The notes beneath the pieces are model-generated. The model made no database searches, was not told the origin of the DNA, and saw only the letters and a list, made by a program, of their open reading frames with translations. From the NCBI RefSeq assembly GCF_030269765.1, contig NZ_BSTX01000004.1, positions 1 through 64,000 on the forward strand: DNA of 64,000 bases, in the 5' to 3' direction. This DNA is from Actinorhabdospora filicis (GTDB taxonomy: Bacteria > Actinomycetota > Actinomycetes > Mycobacteriales > Micromonosporaceae). The position numbers and the translations under genes are program-made. Below, piece after piece: positions 25,425 through 35,682 of the stretch; within the stretch, counting starts at the first letter, position 1; each line of letters opens with the position of its first letter.

Positions 25425-25441
25425 TCCAATATCAGATTGGA
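25425..25441. promoter_or_regulatory. inverted repeat upstream of the peptide ABC operon
   Basis: TCCAAT-ATCAG-ATTGGA in unusually AT-rich sequence, about 130 bases before the binding-protein start. Possible operator; no local regulator gene is obvious. Confidence 0.35.
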
Positions 25442-25570
25442 ATGCGGTAGTTCACACCCGGTGCGCATCCCACTAACGTCCACTTAGACCACACCGGATC
25501 GGCCGATGATCTTCTGCGACGAGGTCCGCCGTGAGGGGCACAGTCACGCGAGACACAGTGAGGTGACTTG

Positions 25571-27244
25571 ATGAAATCCCGCAAGCTCCGCGGCCTGTTA
25601 GCTCTGGCCTCCGTCACCGTCTTGGCGCTCGGCACGGCCGCGTGCGCCAAGAGTGACCGGGACGACGGCGGATCGGGCGACAAGGACACGTTCGTGTTCG
25701 GTACGCCCGGCAGCCCCAAATCCCTCGACCCCTCCCTGGCCACCGACGGCGAGACGTTCCGCGTCACGCGGCAGGTCTTCGAGACGCTGCTCAAGCACGA
25801 ACCCGGCGGCACCAAGATCGTGCCCAGCCTGGCCGAGAGCTACGAGCAGTCCCCGGACGGTCTCATCTGGACGTTCAACCTGCGCTCGGGCGTGAAGTTC
25901 CACGACGGCGAGGCGTTCAACGCCGCCGCGGTCTGCAAGAACTACGAGCGCTGGTACAACTGGACGGGCACCTACCAGAACACCAACTTCTCCTCCTACT
26001 GGCAGGAGCTGTTCGGCGGCTTCGCCAAGAACGAGGACGCCAAGACGCCCGCGGCCAACTTCAAGTCCTGCGCCCCCCAGGGCGACCTCAAGGTCGTCAT
26101 CACCGTCGACCACTACTCGGCGACCCTGCCCGGCGCGTTCACGCACGCCTCGCTCGGCCTGCACAGCCCCAAGGCGATCGAGAAGTACACCGCCGAGGGC
26201 AACCCCACCGGTGAGGCCGGCAAGTTCAACTACCCCGCCTTCAGCCAGACCGCCGGGACCGTGGCCGGAACCGGCCCCTTCAAGTACGCCAACTGGGACA
26301 AGGGCGCCCAGGAGGTCACCCTGGAGGCCTTCGACGGCTACTGGGGCAGCCCCAAGGCGGGCGTCAAGAAGCTGGTCATGAAGACCATCAAGGACGCCAA
26401 CGCCGGACGCCAGGCCCTCCAGTCAGGTGACATCCAGGGCTACGACCTCGTCGCGCCCGCCGACGTCTCGCCCCTCAAGGACGCCGGATACCAGGTCCCC
26501 ACCCGCGGCGTGTTCAACCTGCTCTACCTGGGCATGCAGCAGGAGGCCGAGCCGCTGCTGCAGAAGAAGGAGGTGCGCGAGGCCATCGCGCACGCCATCG
26601 ACAAGCAGTCGATCGTGACCTCGAAGCTGCCGCCGGGCGCCAAGGCCGCCGACCAGTTCATGCCCGACACCGTCGAGGGCTACTCCACCACGGTCCCCAA
26701 GTACGACTACAACCCGGAGAAGGCCAAGGAGCTGCTCAAGGGCGCCGGAGCCGACAAGCTCAGCATCGACTTCTGCTACCCGACCGAGGTCAGCCGCCCC
26801 TACATGCCCTCCCCGCCGGAGATCTTCGAGATCCTCAAGGCCAACCTCCAGGCCGCCGGCATCACCGTCAACGACAAGCCCATGAAGTGGGCGCCGGACT
26901 ACCTCGACGCCACCGACGCCGGCAAGTGCCCGCTGTACATCATCGGCTGGACCGGCGACTACAACGAGGCCTACAACTTCATCGGCACCTGGTTCGCCGT
27001 CTACGACGGCGGCTGGGGCTTCAAGAACGAGAAGCTGTTCGCCGACATGGCCACCGTCTCCAAGGAGCCGGACAAGGCCAAGCGCATCGAGCTCTACAAG
27101 GCCCTCAACGACGAGATCATGACCTACCTGCCGGGCGTGCCGCTGACCAGCTCGCCGCCGTCGATGGCGTTCGCGCCCAACGTGAACCCGCCGACCACAT
27201 CGCCGCTGACCCAGGAGAACTTCGCCGAGGTCTCCTACAAGTAG
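25571..27244 (+). CDS. ABC transporter substrate-binding lipoprotein, peptide type (family 5)
   Basis: 557 residues. Lipoprotein signal peptide with lipobox around LGTAAC (Cys about 25), so anchored outside the membrane. Family 5 features: SLDPSLATDGETFRVTRQVFETLLKHEP, LAESYEQSPDGLIWTFNLRSGVKFHDGEAFNAAAV, and later LYLGMQQEAEPLLQKKEVREAIAHAIDKQSIV. These bind oligopeptides, dipeptides or similar solutes. The ATG at 25571 with GAGG upstream is preferred over the TTG just before it. First gene of a complete five-gene importer operon. Ligand not predictable. Confidence 0.93.
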   Translation: MKSRKLRGLLALASVTVLALGTAACAKSDRDDGGSGDKDTFVFGTPGSPKSLDPSLATDGETFRVTRQVFETLLKHEPGGTKIVPSLAESYEQSPDGLIWTFNLRSGVKFHDGEAFNAAAVCKNYERWYNWTGTYQNTNFSSYWQELFGGFAKNEDAKTPAANFKSCAPQGDLKVVITVDHYSATLPGAFTHASLGLHSPKAIEKYTAEGNPTGEAGKFNYPAFSQTAGTVAGTGPFKYANWDKGAQEVTLEAFDGYWGSPKAGVKKLVMKTIKDANAGRQALQSGDIQGYDLVAPADVSPLKDAGYQVPTRGVFNLLYLGMQQEAEPLLQKKEVREAIAHAIDKQSIVTSKLPPGAKAADQFMPDTVEGYSTTVPKYDYNPEKAKELLKGAGADKLSIDFCYPTEVSRPYMPSPPEIFEILKANLQAAGITVNDKPMKWAPDYLDATDAGKCPLYIIGWTGDYNEAYNFIGTWFAVYDGGWGFKNEKLFADMATVSKEPDKAKRIELYKALNDEIMTYLPGVPLTSSPPSMAFAPNVNPPTTSPLTQENFAEVSYK

Positions 27245-27257
27245 GAGCCACGGCACG

Positions 27258-27298
27258 CCGCCCGGGCGGGCGTCCACATCGGACGGCCGTCCGGGCGC
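27258..27298 (+). terminator. intercistronic hairpin after the binding-protein gene
   Basis: CGCCCGG (27258-27264) pairs with CCGGGCG (27290-27296), with an inner GTCC/GGAC pairing, then CTTTCGG. It lies 14 bases after the binding-protein stop and 47 before the permease start, so it probably stabilises or partly terminates the message and keeps binding protein in excess. Confidence 0.5.
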
Positions 27299-27344
27299 TT
27301 TCGGCGAAACGGCGGCCCGCTTCCCAGCCCAGTGGAGGGCGCAC

Positions 27345-28349
27345 ATGGTCCGGTACATCGTCCGGCGACTGCTCCAGCTCATCCCGACCCTGTTCGGGCT
27401 CTCGCTGCTGCTGTTCGCCTGGCTGCACAGCCTCCCCGGCGGCCCCGAGGCCGCCCTCCTCGACGTCCGCGCCACCGCCGACACCCGCGCGCAGGTGCGC
27501 CGCTCCCTCGGCCTCGACGAGCCACTGTGGATCCAGTACGGGCGCTTCATGAAACGCCTGGCGCAGCTCGACCTCGGAGACTCCTTCAGCACCGGGACGC
27601 CCGTGGTCGAGGAGTTCGGGCGGCGCTTCCCCGCCACCGTCGAGCTCACCGTCGCCGCGATGATCCTGGCCATCGGGCTCGGCATCCCCCTGGGCTACCT
27701 CGCCGCCCGCCGCCACGGCCGCCTGCTCGACATCCTCACCGTGTCCGGCTCGCTGCTGGGCATCTGCATCCCCATCTTCTTCCTCGGCTTCCTGCTCAAG
27801 GCGCTGCTGGCCGTCAAGCTCGGCTGGTTCCCGTCCCTGGGCCGCCAGACACCCGGCCTGGACGCCACCCGGGTCACCGGCTTCTACGTCCTCGACGGGG
27901 TCCTCACCAGAGAGTTCGACGCGTCCTGGGACGCCTTGAAACACCTGGTCCTGCCCGGCATCGCACTGGCCTCGATCCCCTTCGCGATCATCGTGCGGAT
28001 GACCCGGGCCAGCGTCCTGGAGGTCCTCGGCGAGGACTACGTCCGCACCGCCGAGGCCAAGGGCCTGCGCGAGTCGACCGTGCGCCGCCGCCACGTCCTG
28101 CGCAACGCGATGCTGCCCGTGGCCACCTCGATCGGCCTGCTCACCGGCGGCCTGCTGTCCGGCGCGGTGCTCACCGAGACCGTCTTCGCGTTCGGCGGCA
28201 TCGGCTCCTTCCTCGCCGAGGCCATCTCCAACCGCGACTACCCCGTCCTCATGGGCTTCATCATGATCATCGCGGTGCTGTACGTGCTGATCAACCTCGC
28301 CGTCGACCTGTCCTACAGCCTCCTCGACCCCAGGGTGCGTGTGCGATGA
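27345..28349 (+). CDS. ABC transporter permease, DppB type
   Basis: 334 residues, six predicted membrane helices. It opens with YIVRRLLQLIPTLFGLSLLLF and LPGGPE, and has the long first outer loop with RRSLGLDEPLWIQYGRFM typical of DppB/OppB. The cytoplasmic EAA loop is DYVRTAEAKGLRESTVRRRHVLRNAMLPV. GGAGGG precedes the ATG. Its stop overlaps the next start (ATGA). Forms the membrane channel with the DppC-type subunit. Confidence 0.93.
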   Translation: MVRYIVRRLLQLIPTLFGLSLLLFAWLHSLPGGPEAALLDVRATADTRAQVRRSLGLDEPLWIQYGRFMKRLAQLDLGDSFSTGTPVVEEFGRRFPATVELTVAAMILAIGLGIPLGYLAARRHGRLLDILTVSGSLLGICIPIFFLGFLLKALLAVKLGWFPSLGRQTPGLDATRVTGFYVLDGVLTREFDASWDALKHLVLPGIALASIPFAIIVRMTRASVLEVLGEDYVRTAEAKGLRESTVRRRHVLRNAMLPVATSIGLLTGGLLSGAVLTETVFAFGGIGSFLAEAISNRDYPVLMGFIMIIAVLYVLINLAVDLSYSLLDPRVRVR

Positions 28350-29299
28350 GCGCCAAGACCGACCGCATCGACCGGCTCGCCGAGCTCACCGCCGCCCGGG
28401 CCGACGAGGGCGGGCACGGCCTCTGGTACGAGGCCTTCAAACGCCTGCGCCGCAACCCCATGGCCATCGCCGGGGCCGTCATCGTGCTCGTCTTCGTGCT
28501 CATCGCGATCCTCGCCCGCGTACTGGCGCCCTACGAGCCCGACGCGCAGACCTGGCTCGGCGAGACCAGCACCGCCACCATGACGTTCCCCGGCGCCCGC
28601 GCCGGCAACCTCCTCGGCGTCGACCACCTCGGCCGCGACATGCTCAGCCGCCTGCTCATCGGCTCCCAGCAGTCGCTGCTGGTCGGCGTGGTCGCCACCG
28701 TCCTCGGGTTCAGCGCCGGGGCCCTCCTGGGCGGGGTGTCCGGGGCGTGCCTGGGGCTGTTCGGGACCGCCGGGCGGCGCGTGGACGCCGTCCTCATGCG
28801 CTTCAACGACATGGCCCTCGCGGTGCCCTCGCTGCTGCTGGCGGTATCGGTGGCCACCCTCCTCGGGCAGAGCCTCATCACCGTCATGATCGCCGTCGGC
28901 GTCACCCAGGTCCCGGTCTTCGCGCGGCTCCTGCGCGGCTCGATGCTCGCCCAGTCCCACAGCGACTACGTGATGGCCTCGACCGCCCTGGGCGTCCGCA
29001 AGAGCCGGATCGTGCTCAACCACATCCTGCCCAACTCGCTGGGGCCGGTCCTCGTCCAGGTCACCCTGAGCCTGGCCACCGCCATCATCGAGGCCGCCGG
29101 GCTGTCCTTCCTCGGCCTCGGCGGCGTCGACGCCGCCCACCCCGAGTGGGGCTTCATGCTCGCCGAGTCCCAGCAGTACCTGTCCGGCGCGCTCCGCTTC
29201 GCGGTGTACCCCGCCACGGCCATCATCGTCACCGCGCTCGGCTTCACCCTCCTCGGCGAGGCCCTGCGCGAAGCCCTCGACCCCAAGCTCAGGAAGTAG
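28346..29299 (+). CDS. ABC transporter permease, DppC type
   Basis: 317 residues. The N-terminal cytoplasmic extension and first helix (RNPMAIAGAVIVLVFVLIAILA) are followed by the DppC hallmark LLGVDHLGRDMLSRLLIGSQQSLLVG. The EAA loop is DYVMASTALGVRKSRIVLNHILPNSLGPV, and the C-terminus has GLSFLGLGGVDAAHPEWGFMLAE. ATGA overlap with the upstream permease indicates coupled translation. Confidence 0.93.
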   Translation: MSAKTDRIDRLAELTAARADEGGHGLWYEAFKRLRRNPMAIAGAVIVLVFVLIAILARVLAPYEPDAQTWLGETSTATMTFPGARAGNLLGVDHLGRDMLSRLLIGSQQSLLVGVVATVLGFSAGALLGGVSGACLGLFGTAGRRVDAVLMRFNDMALAVPSLLLAVSVATLLGQSLITVMIAVGVTQVPVFARLLRGSMLAQSHSDYVMASTALGVRKSRIVLNHILPNSLGPVLVQVTLSLATAIIEAAGLSFLGLGGVDAAHPEWGFMLAESQQYLSGALRFAVYPATAIIVTALGFTLLGEALREALDPKLRK

Positions 29300-29304
29300 G
29301 CGAC

Positions 29305-30356
29305 ATGGCACTGCTGGAGGTGGAGGACCTCGCCGTCACGTTCCACCGGCGCGGTACCGAACCCGTGCGGGCGGTGGACGGGGTGTCGTTCACCGTGGCC
29401 GAAGGCCAGGTCGTCGGCCTGGTCGGCGAGTCCGGCTGCGGCAAGAGCGTGACGTCCCTGGCCCTGATGGGCCTGCTCGCCAAGCGCGGGGTGACGGTCA
29501 CCGGCTCGGCGCGCTTCGAGGAGGCCGACCTGCTCCAGATGTCGCCCTCCTCGATGCGGGACATGCGCGGGGCGCGCATGGCGATGATCTTCCAGGACCC
29601 GCTGTCCTCGCTGAACCCCGTCGTCCCCATCGGCCTCCAGGTCACCGAGGTGCTGCAACGCCACCGGGAGCTGCGCGGCGACAAGGCGCGGGCCGAGGCC
29701 GCCGACCTGCTGGACCGGGTCGGCATCCCCGACCCGACCCGGCGGCTGAAGGAGTACCCGCACCAGCTGTCGGGCGGGATGCGGCAGCGCGCGCTCATCG
29801 CCATGGCGGTGGCCTGCCGTCCCCGGCTGCTCATCGCCGACGAGCCGACCACCGCGCTGGACGTGACCATCCAGGCGCAGATCCTGGAGCTGCTCAAGGA
29901 CCTGGTGGCCGAGGAGGGCACCGCGCTGATCATGATCACCCACGACCTGGGGGTCGTGGCGGGCCTGTGCGACGAGATCAACGTGATGTACGCCGGGCGC
30001 GTCGTGGAGGCCGCCTCCCGGCGTCCGCTGTTCGCGCGGCCGGTGCACCCGTACTCGGTGGGCCTGCTGGCCTCGATCCCGCGCCTGGACGCCCCGCGCG
30101 GCGAGAAGCTCACGCCCATCCCCGGCTCGGTGCGCGACAACATCGCCTGGGCCGACGGCTGCGCCTTCGCCCCGCGCTGCACCCACGCCGTCGAGGCCTG
30201 CGTCGAGGGGCCGCCCGAGCTGACCCGCACCTACACCGGCCACGCCTACCGCTGCGTCAATCCCGTCTCGCGCGAGGAGGCCGAGGCGGTGGCCGCCCCG
30301 GCGGTGCTGCCCACGCCGTCCCTCACCGAGGCGACCCCCTCCGAGGAGGAGAGCTC

Positions 30357-30360
<4 letters not shown>
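29305..30360 (+). CDS. ABC transporter ATPase, DppD type
   Basis: 351 residues. Walker A GESGCGKS (about 42-49), Q-loop FQDPLSSLNP, signature LSGGMRQRALIAMA, Walker B LLIADEPTTALD and the switch His in MITHDLG. The C-terminal oligopeptide-transporter extension contains the Cys pattern C-A-F-A-P-R-C...C...C, which in relatives holds an iron-sulphur cluster or structural Cys. A long acidic tail follows, ending in EEES. The next gene starts in its stop codon (GTGA). Confidence 0.94.
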
Positions 30361-31377
<1,017 letters not shown>

Positions 31378-31385
<8 letters not shown>

Positions 31386-31400
31386 GGGCCCTCTACCCCG
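31378..31400. terminator. hairpin at the end of the peptide ABC operon
   Basis: CGGGGTAG (31378-31385, containing the stop codon) pairs with CTACCCCG (31393-31400), with a further GGG/CCC inside. It separates two convergent genes. Confidence 0.55.
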
Positions 31401-31409
31401 CGTCCGCGG

Positions 31410-32078
31410 TCAGCCGGTGGAGGCGCCGGTGCTCGGAGCCGCCGAGCCGGGGCTCTCGGCGGGTGGTCCGCCGGGCCCGGGGTCGGCGCGCTCGATGTTG
31501 ATCTCCATGCCGGGGACGATCACGCAGGGCGCGACCGGGCCTTCGACCACGGTGATCTTGTTGCTGAGCGTGGTCCCGCCGTCGAGGTGGATCACCTGGA
31601 GCTCCCAGACGAGGGTCTGGCCGGGCCGCAGGTACTCGGGGCGGATCCGCCAGAAGTCGTCCTCGCCGTCCTCACCGGGCTCGACGGCCCACAGCGGGCC
31701 CGGCGGGGTGAACGGGTCGCCGACCTCGTTGCCGCGCGGGTGCGCGCACCCTTGCCCGTTGTCCAGCCAGTCGACCTCGGCGGGGACGCCGTAAGACTCC
31801 AGCTTGTTCTCGAAGCCCTCGATGTCGGCGGGCGTGAGCGCCCACTTGTCGAGGGCGATCTTGATGGAGCCGTCGGGCTCGCGCTCAACGGCGTAGGCGG
31901 CCCCGCCGCCGACCTGCGGGAGGGCGACGGCGGTGACGCCGGCCAGCGCGGCGGTGGCGAGCCCAGCGCCGAGGAGCCAGCGGCGGCGGTGGCTTCGGGG
32001 CGCGGCCGGGACGGCGTCCCGGGACGCGATGTCCTCCTTGAGGGCGGTGAGCAGCTTCTCCTGGAACGGGTCGGTCAT
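31410..32078 (-). CDS. membrane-anchored partner of the ECF sigma factor
   Basis: 222 residues: a short cytoplasmic helix (FQEKLLTALKEDIASRD), a basic RSHRRR stretch, one membrane helix (about 34-53), then an outer domain with two Cys and a Pro/Ser-rich end. It follows the sigma gene by 11 bases in the same operon, the usual place for an anti-sigma factor. It has no H-x3-C-x2-C zinc anti-sigma motif. It looks like the actinobacterial sigma-linked membrane proteins annotated as CU044_5270-type (family name from memory). ATG 32078 follows an AAGGGAAAGA stretch. An anti-sigma role is inferred from position only. Confidence 0.65.
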   Translation of the reverse strand: MTDPFQEKLLTALKEDIASRDAVPAAPRSHRRRWLLGAGLATAALAGVTAVALPQVGGGAAYAVEREPDGSIKIALDKWALTPADIEGFENKLESYGVPAEVDWLDNGQGCAHPRGNEVGDPFTPPGPLWAVEPGEDGEDDFWRIRPEYLRPGQTLVWELQVIHLDGGTTLSNKITVVEGPVAPCVIVPGMEINIERADPGPGGPPAESPGSAAPSTGASTG

Positions 32079-32089
32079 TCTCTTTCCCT

Positions 32090-32635
32090 TCACACGTGGA
32101 CCGGGACGAGCGCGGTCAGCGTCTTGCGGGCGCGGTGCAGGCGGACGCGGGCGGCGGTGTGGGACATGCCGAGCGCGTCGGCGGCCTCGGCGGAGGTGAG
32201 CCCGTCCACCGCGACCAGTTCCAGCAGCGCGCGGGTCCTGTCCGGCAGGGACGCCATCGCGGCGAGCGTGTCGCGGGCGGTGCGCTCGGCGTCCAGGCGC
32301 TCCTCCATGCGGGTCAGGCCGTCGCCGTCGAGCAGACGGCGGCCCGCCAGCCGCCCGGTGGCGGCCAGGTCGCGGCGGACCCTGCGGTGGTGGTCGGCGA
32401 CGACGTTGCGGGCGACGCCGTAGAGCCAGCCGGTGACGGTGCCCTTGCCGGGCCGGTAGGTGTGCGCGGAGTCGATGACGGCCAGGAACACCTCGGCGGT
32501 CAGGTCCGCCGCGGTGTACGGGTCCCCGACACGCCGGGCGGCGAACCGGGCGACGCGCTCGTAGTGCTCCCGGTAGAACACTTCGAACGCCGCCGGGTCG
32601 GTGCCGATGCGGCCGGGGGCGGCCTCTGCGGTCAA
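32090..32635 (-). CDS. ECF RNA polymerase sigma factor
   Basis: 181 residues. Region 2 (about 15-85) has FEVFYREHYERVARFAARRVGDPYTAADLTAEVFL and TVTGWLYGVARNVVADHHRR; region 4 (about 125-175) has LPDRTRALLELVAVDGLTSAEAADALGMSHTAARVRLHRARK. The start is an unusual TTG, supported by AGGAGG five bases upstream and by the lack of any other in-frame start there. Directs transcription of an unidentified stress or surface regulon, probably restrained by the membrane protein encoded next. Confidence 0.9.
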   Translation of the reverse strand: MTAEAAPGRIGTDPAAFEVFYREHYERVARFAARRVGDPYTAADLTAEVFLAVIDSAHTYRPGKGTVTGWLYGVARNVVADHHRRVRRDLAATGRLAGRRLLDGDGLTRMEERLDAERTARDTLAAMASLPDRTRALLELVAVDGLTSAEAADALGMSHTAARVRLHRARKTLTALVPVHV

Positions 32636-32855
32636 CGTGCCCTCCTTCCTTTAACGGTTTTTCAGCTACGGGCCGGGGTTCGAACAGTGCTTCGTACGGC
32701 GACCGCGCGGTGTTACACACGAGGTCAAGATCAACCTTCCGGACGATGCGTTACCGGCCGCGCACCCGAAATCGGTTTCAGGGCTGTTGCGCGCGCCACG
32801 TTTGGCCCTATGCTGGCCCCCGGGACCAGCCCAAGGTCTTCGCGGGAGGTGTTGG

Positions 32856-33590
32856 ATGCGCTCCAAGGACGCGCTCATCGCGGGTGCGGTAGCCGTGGCC
32901 GCGTTCGGGTCGGTGTTCGCCGGCCTGAGCCTGATTCGAGGCGAGTTCCGCGACAACACCGTCGACATGTACCGCGATTACGACTCCGGCGAGGCCGGCG
33001 GCCGTGACTTCGCGCTGCCCGATCACGGCAACGAGATCCCGCCCAAGGCCGAGGCCCCGGCGCCCTCGGCGGAGCTGCCGCTCGTGGACGGCGCCTACAC
33101 GCTGCGCCCGGCGCATTCGCTGATGTGCCTCACCAGCGGTCTGGTCGACGGGCGGACGCTGCTGATCCAGCGCGACTGCGTCCCGAAGACCGACAAGAAG
33201 GACGGCGAGAAGGACGACAAGGCGAGCGCGCCGCCGGAGGTCCCGAAGGTGCCGCTGCCCACGATCCAGCTCACCGAGACCGGCGGTGGCAGCTACCTGC
33301 TGCAGATCGCGGCGGCTCCGGGCACGTGCATGACGGTCGACTACGGCATCGGCGAGGAGGGGCGGCTGATCGGGCAGCAGGCCTGCAATCTGGGTCTGTA
33401 CCACCAGCGTTACGTCCTGACCGCGGTCAAGGGCCCGGTGGCGGGTGGTTTCCAGATCCGGCCCGAGCACTCCGACCTGTGCCTGACGGTGCCCGGTGCC
33501 AGCACCGATTCCGGCGTCGCGCTGATCCAGTCCGCCTGTCGGGAGGACGCGCCCGACCAAGAGTTCATGGTCGATCCGGCGATCGTCTGA
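32856..33590 (+). CDS. membrane-anchored beta-trefoil (ricin-type) protein
   Basis: 244 residues. An N-terminal signal anchor (about 6-28) leads to a short linker, then about 170 outer residues with three related units: LMCLTSG...IQRDC, TCMTVDY...QQACNLGLYHQRYVL and LCLTVPG...IQSACREDAPDQEF. The C-L-T start and Q-x-x-C end of each unit are the pattern of ricin B-like trefoils, which often bind sugars. ATG 32856 has GGGAGGTG upstream, so the longer open frame is rejected. Ligand unknown. Confidence 0.7.
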   Translation: MRSKDALIAGAVAVAAFGSVFAGLSLIRGEFRDNTVDMYRDYDSGEAGGRDFALPDHGNEIPPKAEAPAPSAELPLVDGAYTLRPAHSLMCLTSGLVDGRTLLIQRDCVPKTDKKDGEKDDKASAPPEVPKVPLPTIQLTETGGGSYLLQIAAAPGTCMTVDYGIGEEGRLIGQQACNLGLYHQRYVLTAVKGPVAGGFQIRPEHSDLCLTVPGASTDSGVALIQSACREDAPDQEFMVDPAIV

Positions 33591-33715
33591 AACGCCCGCC
33601 CGACAAGGCATTTCCCCTGTAAAGCGCTCTGCGCTGTCATACCCCGCGCCTACACTGAGCGCAACCCACGGGCAATGTGCAGGACATGTGGGGATAGCTG
33701 GTGGGGAGGACGGCC

Positions 33716-33991
33716 ATGTCCACAGAGGAGCGCGGGGGAGCGCGATGGCGGCGGCGCTGGTCGGCGTTCGTCGCCGACCGGCGGGAGGCGCTGCGTGCGC
33801 GTAGCGGCACCGATCCGGTCGAGGACCTCATGCCCGACACGGTCCTGGACCGGCCGTGGATGGACCCGCCCTCGGTCCGCTCGGGCCGCCGGGGGCGTGA
33901 GCTGATGCGGCGGTTGCGGGCTTTACTGCGCGGCCGTGTCCCTTCGGCGCTGCTGCCGTTAGCCGCCCTGGCGCTGACCCTCTCGTCCTGA
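33716..33991 (+). CDS. small basic protein with C-terminal membrane helix
   Basis: 91 residues, very Arg-rich (WRRRW, RREALRARS, RRGRELMRRLRALLRGR), ending in one hydrophobic segment (about 73-89). GGGGAGGA lies before the ATG. Tail-anchored topology with a cytoplasmic basic domain is likely. Family not recognised. Confidence 0.5.
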   Translation: MSTEERGGARWRRRWSAFVADRREALRARSGTDPVEDLMPDTVLDRPWMDPPSVRSGRRGRELMRRLRALLRGRVPSALLPLAALALTLSS

Positions 33992-34066
33992 TTCGTCCGG
34001 GCGGGGCAGCGGGGGAACCGTGCGAATCCTAGGCTCGGTGCGGTCCACCGTGCCGAAAGGACGAGC

Positions 34067-34852
34067 ATGGAGAACACCCCTCCCGCCGCCCCCTTCGCGT
34101 CCCTTGTGGACGCACACCGGGCCGCCCGCCCGGCCGCGCCCGTCACGCCCGCGCCGGCGCCCGTCACACCGGTGAGGATCCGCGAGCCCAAGCCGCCCAG
34201 GCCGGTCAAGGTCCGCGTGCCCAAGCCGGTGAAGGTCCGTGCGCCCGAGCACCCGAAACCCGTCGCGCCACCGAAGGCGCGCCGCCCGTCCCCGCTCCGC
34301 CGCCTCTCGCCGGACACCGGCACCTCGGCCGCCCTCGGCTGGGCCCTGCGGTCCCTGGTCCTGGTCGCCGCCCTCGGCATCACCATCGCCTTCGCCGCCA
34401 CCATGGGCGGCGACAACGGTGACGGCGGCCCGCCCGACGCCGGGCGCACCGTCGAGGAGAAGCCCGCCGGGATCCAGGTCGGCGGCCCGAACGGCACGCC
34501 GAGCCCCAGCGCGACGCCCGGCGGCGCCGACGAGAAGACGAAGAACACCGGGAACGACGGCTCGCCCGGCGGTCCCGGCGACCCGGGCCAGGACCCGCCG
34601 AAGCACACCGACCCCGGCGGCACCGATCCCGGCCCCGACCCGGGCGGCGACGGTCCCTGCACCGGCCGCAAGTGCACCTTCGTGCCCAACCCGCCGACGC
34701 AGGACCCGGAGCCCTACGACCCGGATCCCGAGCCGTACCCGAACAACCCCGAGCCCTACGACCCCGATCCCGGCTACCCCTACGACCCGGGCCCGACCGG
34801 CGGCCACCTGTGCCAGGTCGACCCGGTGATGGGCACGGTCACCTGCTACTGA
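34067..34852 (+). CDS. Pro-rich single-pass membrane protein
   Basis: 261 residues. A cytoplasmic basic Pro/Val/Lys region (VRIREPKPPRPVKVRVPKPVKVR-like, about 36-62) precedes one membrane helix (about 92-112), then a long acidic Gly/Pro/Asp outer region with repeated EPYDPDPEPYP motifs and four Cys near the end (CTGRKC, then C and C). Such Pro-Asp repeats suggest an extended wall-spanning stalk. AAAGGACGAGC before the ATG gives the start. Its 3' end overlaps the next, opposing gene by 7 bases. Confidence 0.6.
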   Translation: MENTPPAAPFASLVDAHRAARPAAPVTPAPAPVTPVRIREPKPPRPVKVRVPKPVKVRAPEHPKPVAPPKARRPSPLRRLSPDTGTSAALGWALRSLVLVAALGITIAFAATMGGDNGDGGPPDAGRTVEEKPAGIQVGGPNGTPSPSATPGGADEKTKNTGNDGSPGGPGDPGQDPPKHTDPGGTDPGPDPGGDGPCTGRKCTFVPNPPTQDPEPYDPDPEPYPNNPEPYDPDPGYPYDPGPTGGHLCQVDPVMGTVTCY

Positions 34853-35250
34853 CGGTCCTCATGAACCCGCCCGGTCCCTAGAACCGGGCGGGTTCGCCGT
34901 GCCAGGAGGTGCGCGCCGAAGGCCACGGCGGCACCGGCGGCGTACCAGAGCAGGTCCGGCGGGTTGAACGTCGAACCCAGCACCAGCCGCGCCAGGGCGT
35001 TCCCGGCGAGCCGCGCCGGGACGGGGGTGAGCTGGAAGAACTCCACCGCCCAGGAGAACCCGAGCGCGATGGCCGCCGTGATCCACGGCCGCGTCCCGGG
35101 CGCGATCACCAGGACCAGGCAGTACACGAGGACGGTGTAGAGCGCGACCCCTGAGTACTTGGCCGGATCGCCGTCCAGCGCCGCGCGGGCGCCGAGCCCG
35201 GCGAGCAGAACGCCGAATGCGGCGGCGAGTGGGAGAAGGCGGGCGCGCAT
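34846..35250 (-). CDS. DUF2809-type small membrane protein
   Basis: 134 residues, four hydrophobic segments, with the family-like core LGFSWAVEFFQLTPVPARLAGNALARLVLGSTFNPPDLLWYAAGA. This matches the DUF2809/VanZ-like group of short membrane proteins of unknown role. A leaderless TAGAGT lies seven bases before the ATG. Convergent with the Pro-rich membrane protein gene. Confidence 0.75.
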   Translation of the reverse strand: MRARLLPLAAAFGVLLAGLGARAALDGDPAKYSGVALYTVLVYCLVLVIAPGTRPWITAAIALGFSWAVEFFQLTPVPARLAGNALARLVLGSTFNPPDLLWYAAGAAVAFGAHLLARRTRPVLGTGRVHEDRQ

Positions 35251-35257
35251 CCGGCGA

Positions 35258-35263
35258 ACTCTA
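35258..35263 (-). promoter_or_regulatory. leaderless -10 box TAGAGT
   Basis: TAGAGT, seven bases, then the ATG at 35250. Confidence 0.45.
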
Positions 35264-35439
35264 GCGCGCCGGTCCGTCTATCCGACCGGAGGAAATCGCG
35301 CCAGGAGCCATTCCGGCGCGGTGGGCGGGTTTCGCCATCTGAGATTTCACTCTGGGTGTCGGACAGATCTACGACCGTCATGACCTGCGGATCTTCCCTA
35401 CTCTGAGGTGCGAATCTGTACCGAAACCGGGGGCCGGAA

Positions 35440-35682
35440 ATGCGGGATGAGACCGGGCAGATCATATGTTCGCTCAAGGACCTGGCGGGCGCGGTGCGCG
35501 CCGCCCTGTCGCCCACCCACTCGCCGCTGTCCTTATTGCGCGAGGAATGCGGATCCAGTCAGAGCGACGAGCTGCCCGTCGCCGTCTCCTGCGCCGCCTC
35601 GGGGGCCGAGGCCGTCGGGGACGCCGCGAAGCGGCTGGGCGAGGCGGCCCGCGCGCTGCGCGAGTGGCTGGAGGTGTACTGA
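35440..35682 (+). CDS. small helical protein, candidate secretion partner of the toxin-like protein
   Basis: 80 residues, no signal peptide or membrane helix. It is two amphipathic helices (about 9-25 and 48-77) joined by a short turn; the second, AASGAEAVGDAAKRLGEAARALREWLEVY, resembles the helices of WXG100/ESX-type proteins although the W-x-G turn is absent. Its TGA overlaps the ATG of the next gene, so the two are translated together. Small helical partners of this kind accompany LXG/ESX-type toxins; the role here is inferred. Confidence 0.5.
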   Translation: MRDETGQIICSLKDLAGAVRAALSPTHSPLSLLREECGSSQSDELPVAVSCAASGAEAVGDAAKRLGEAARALREWLEVY

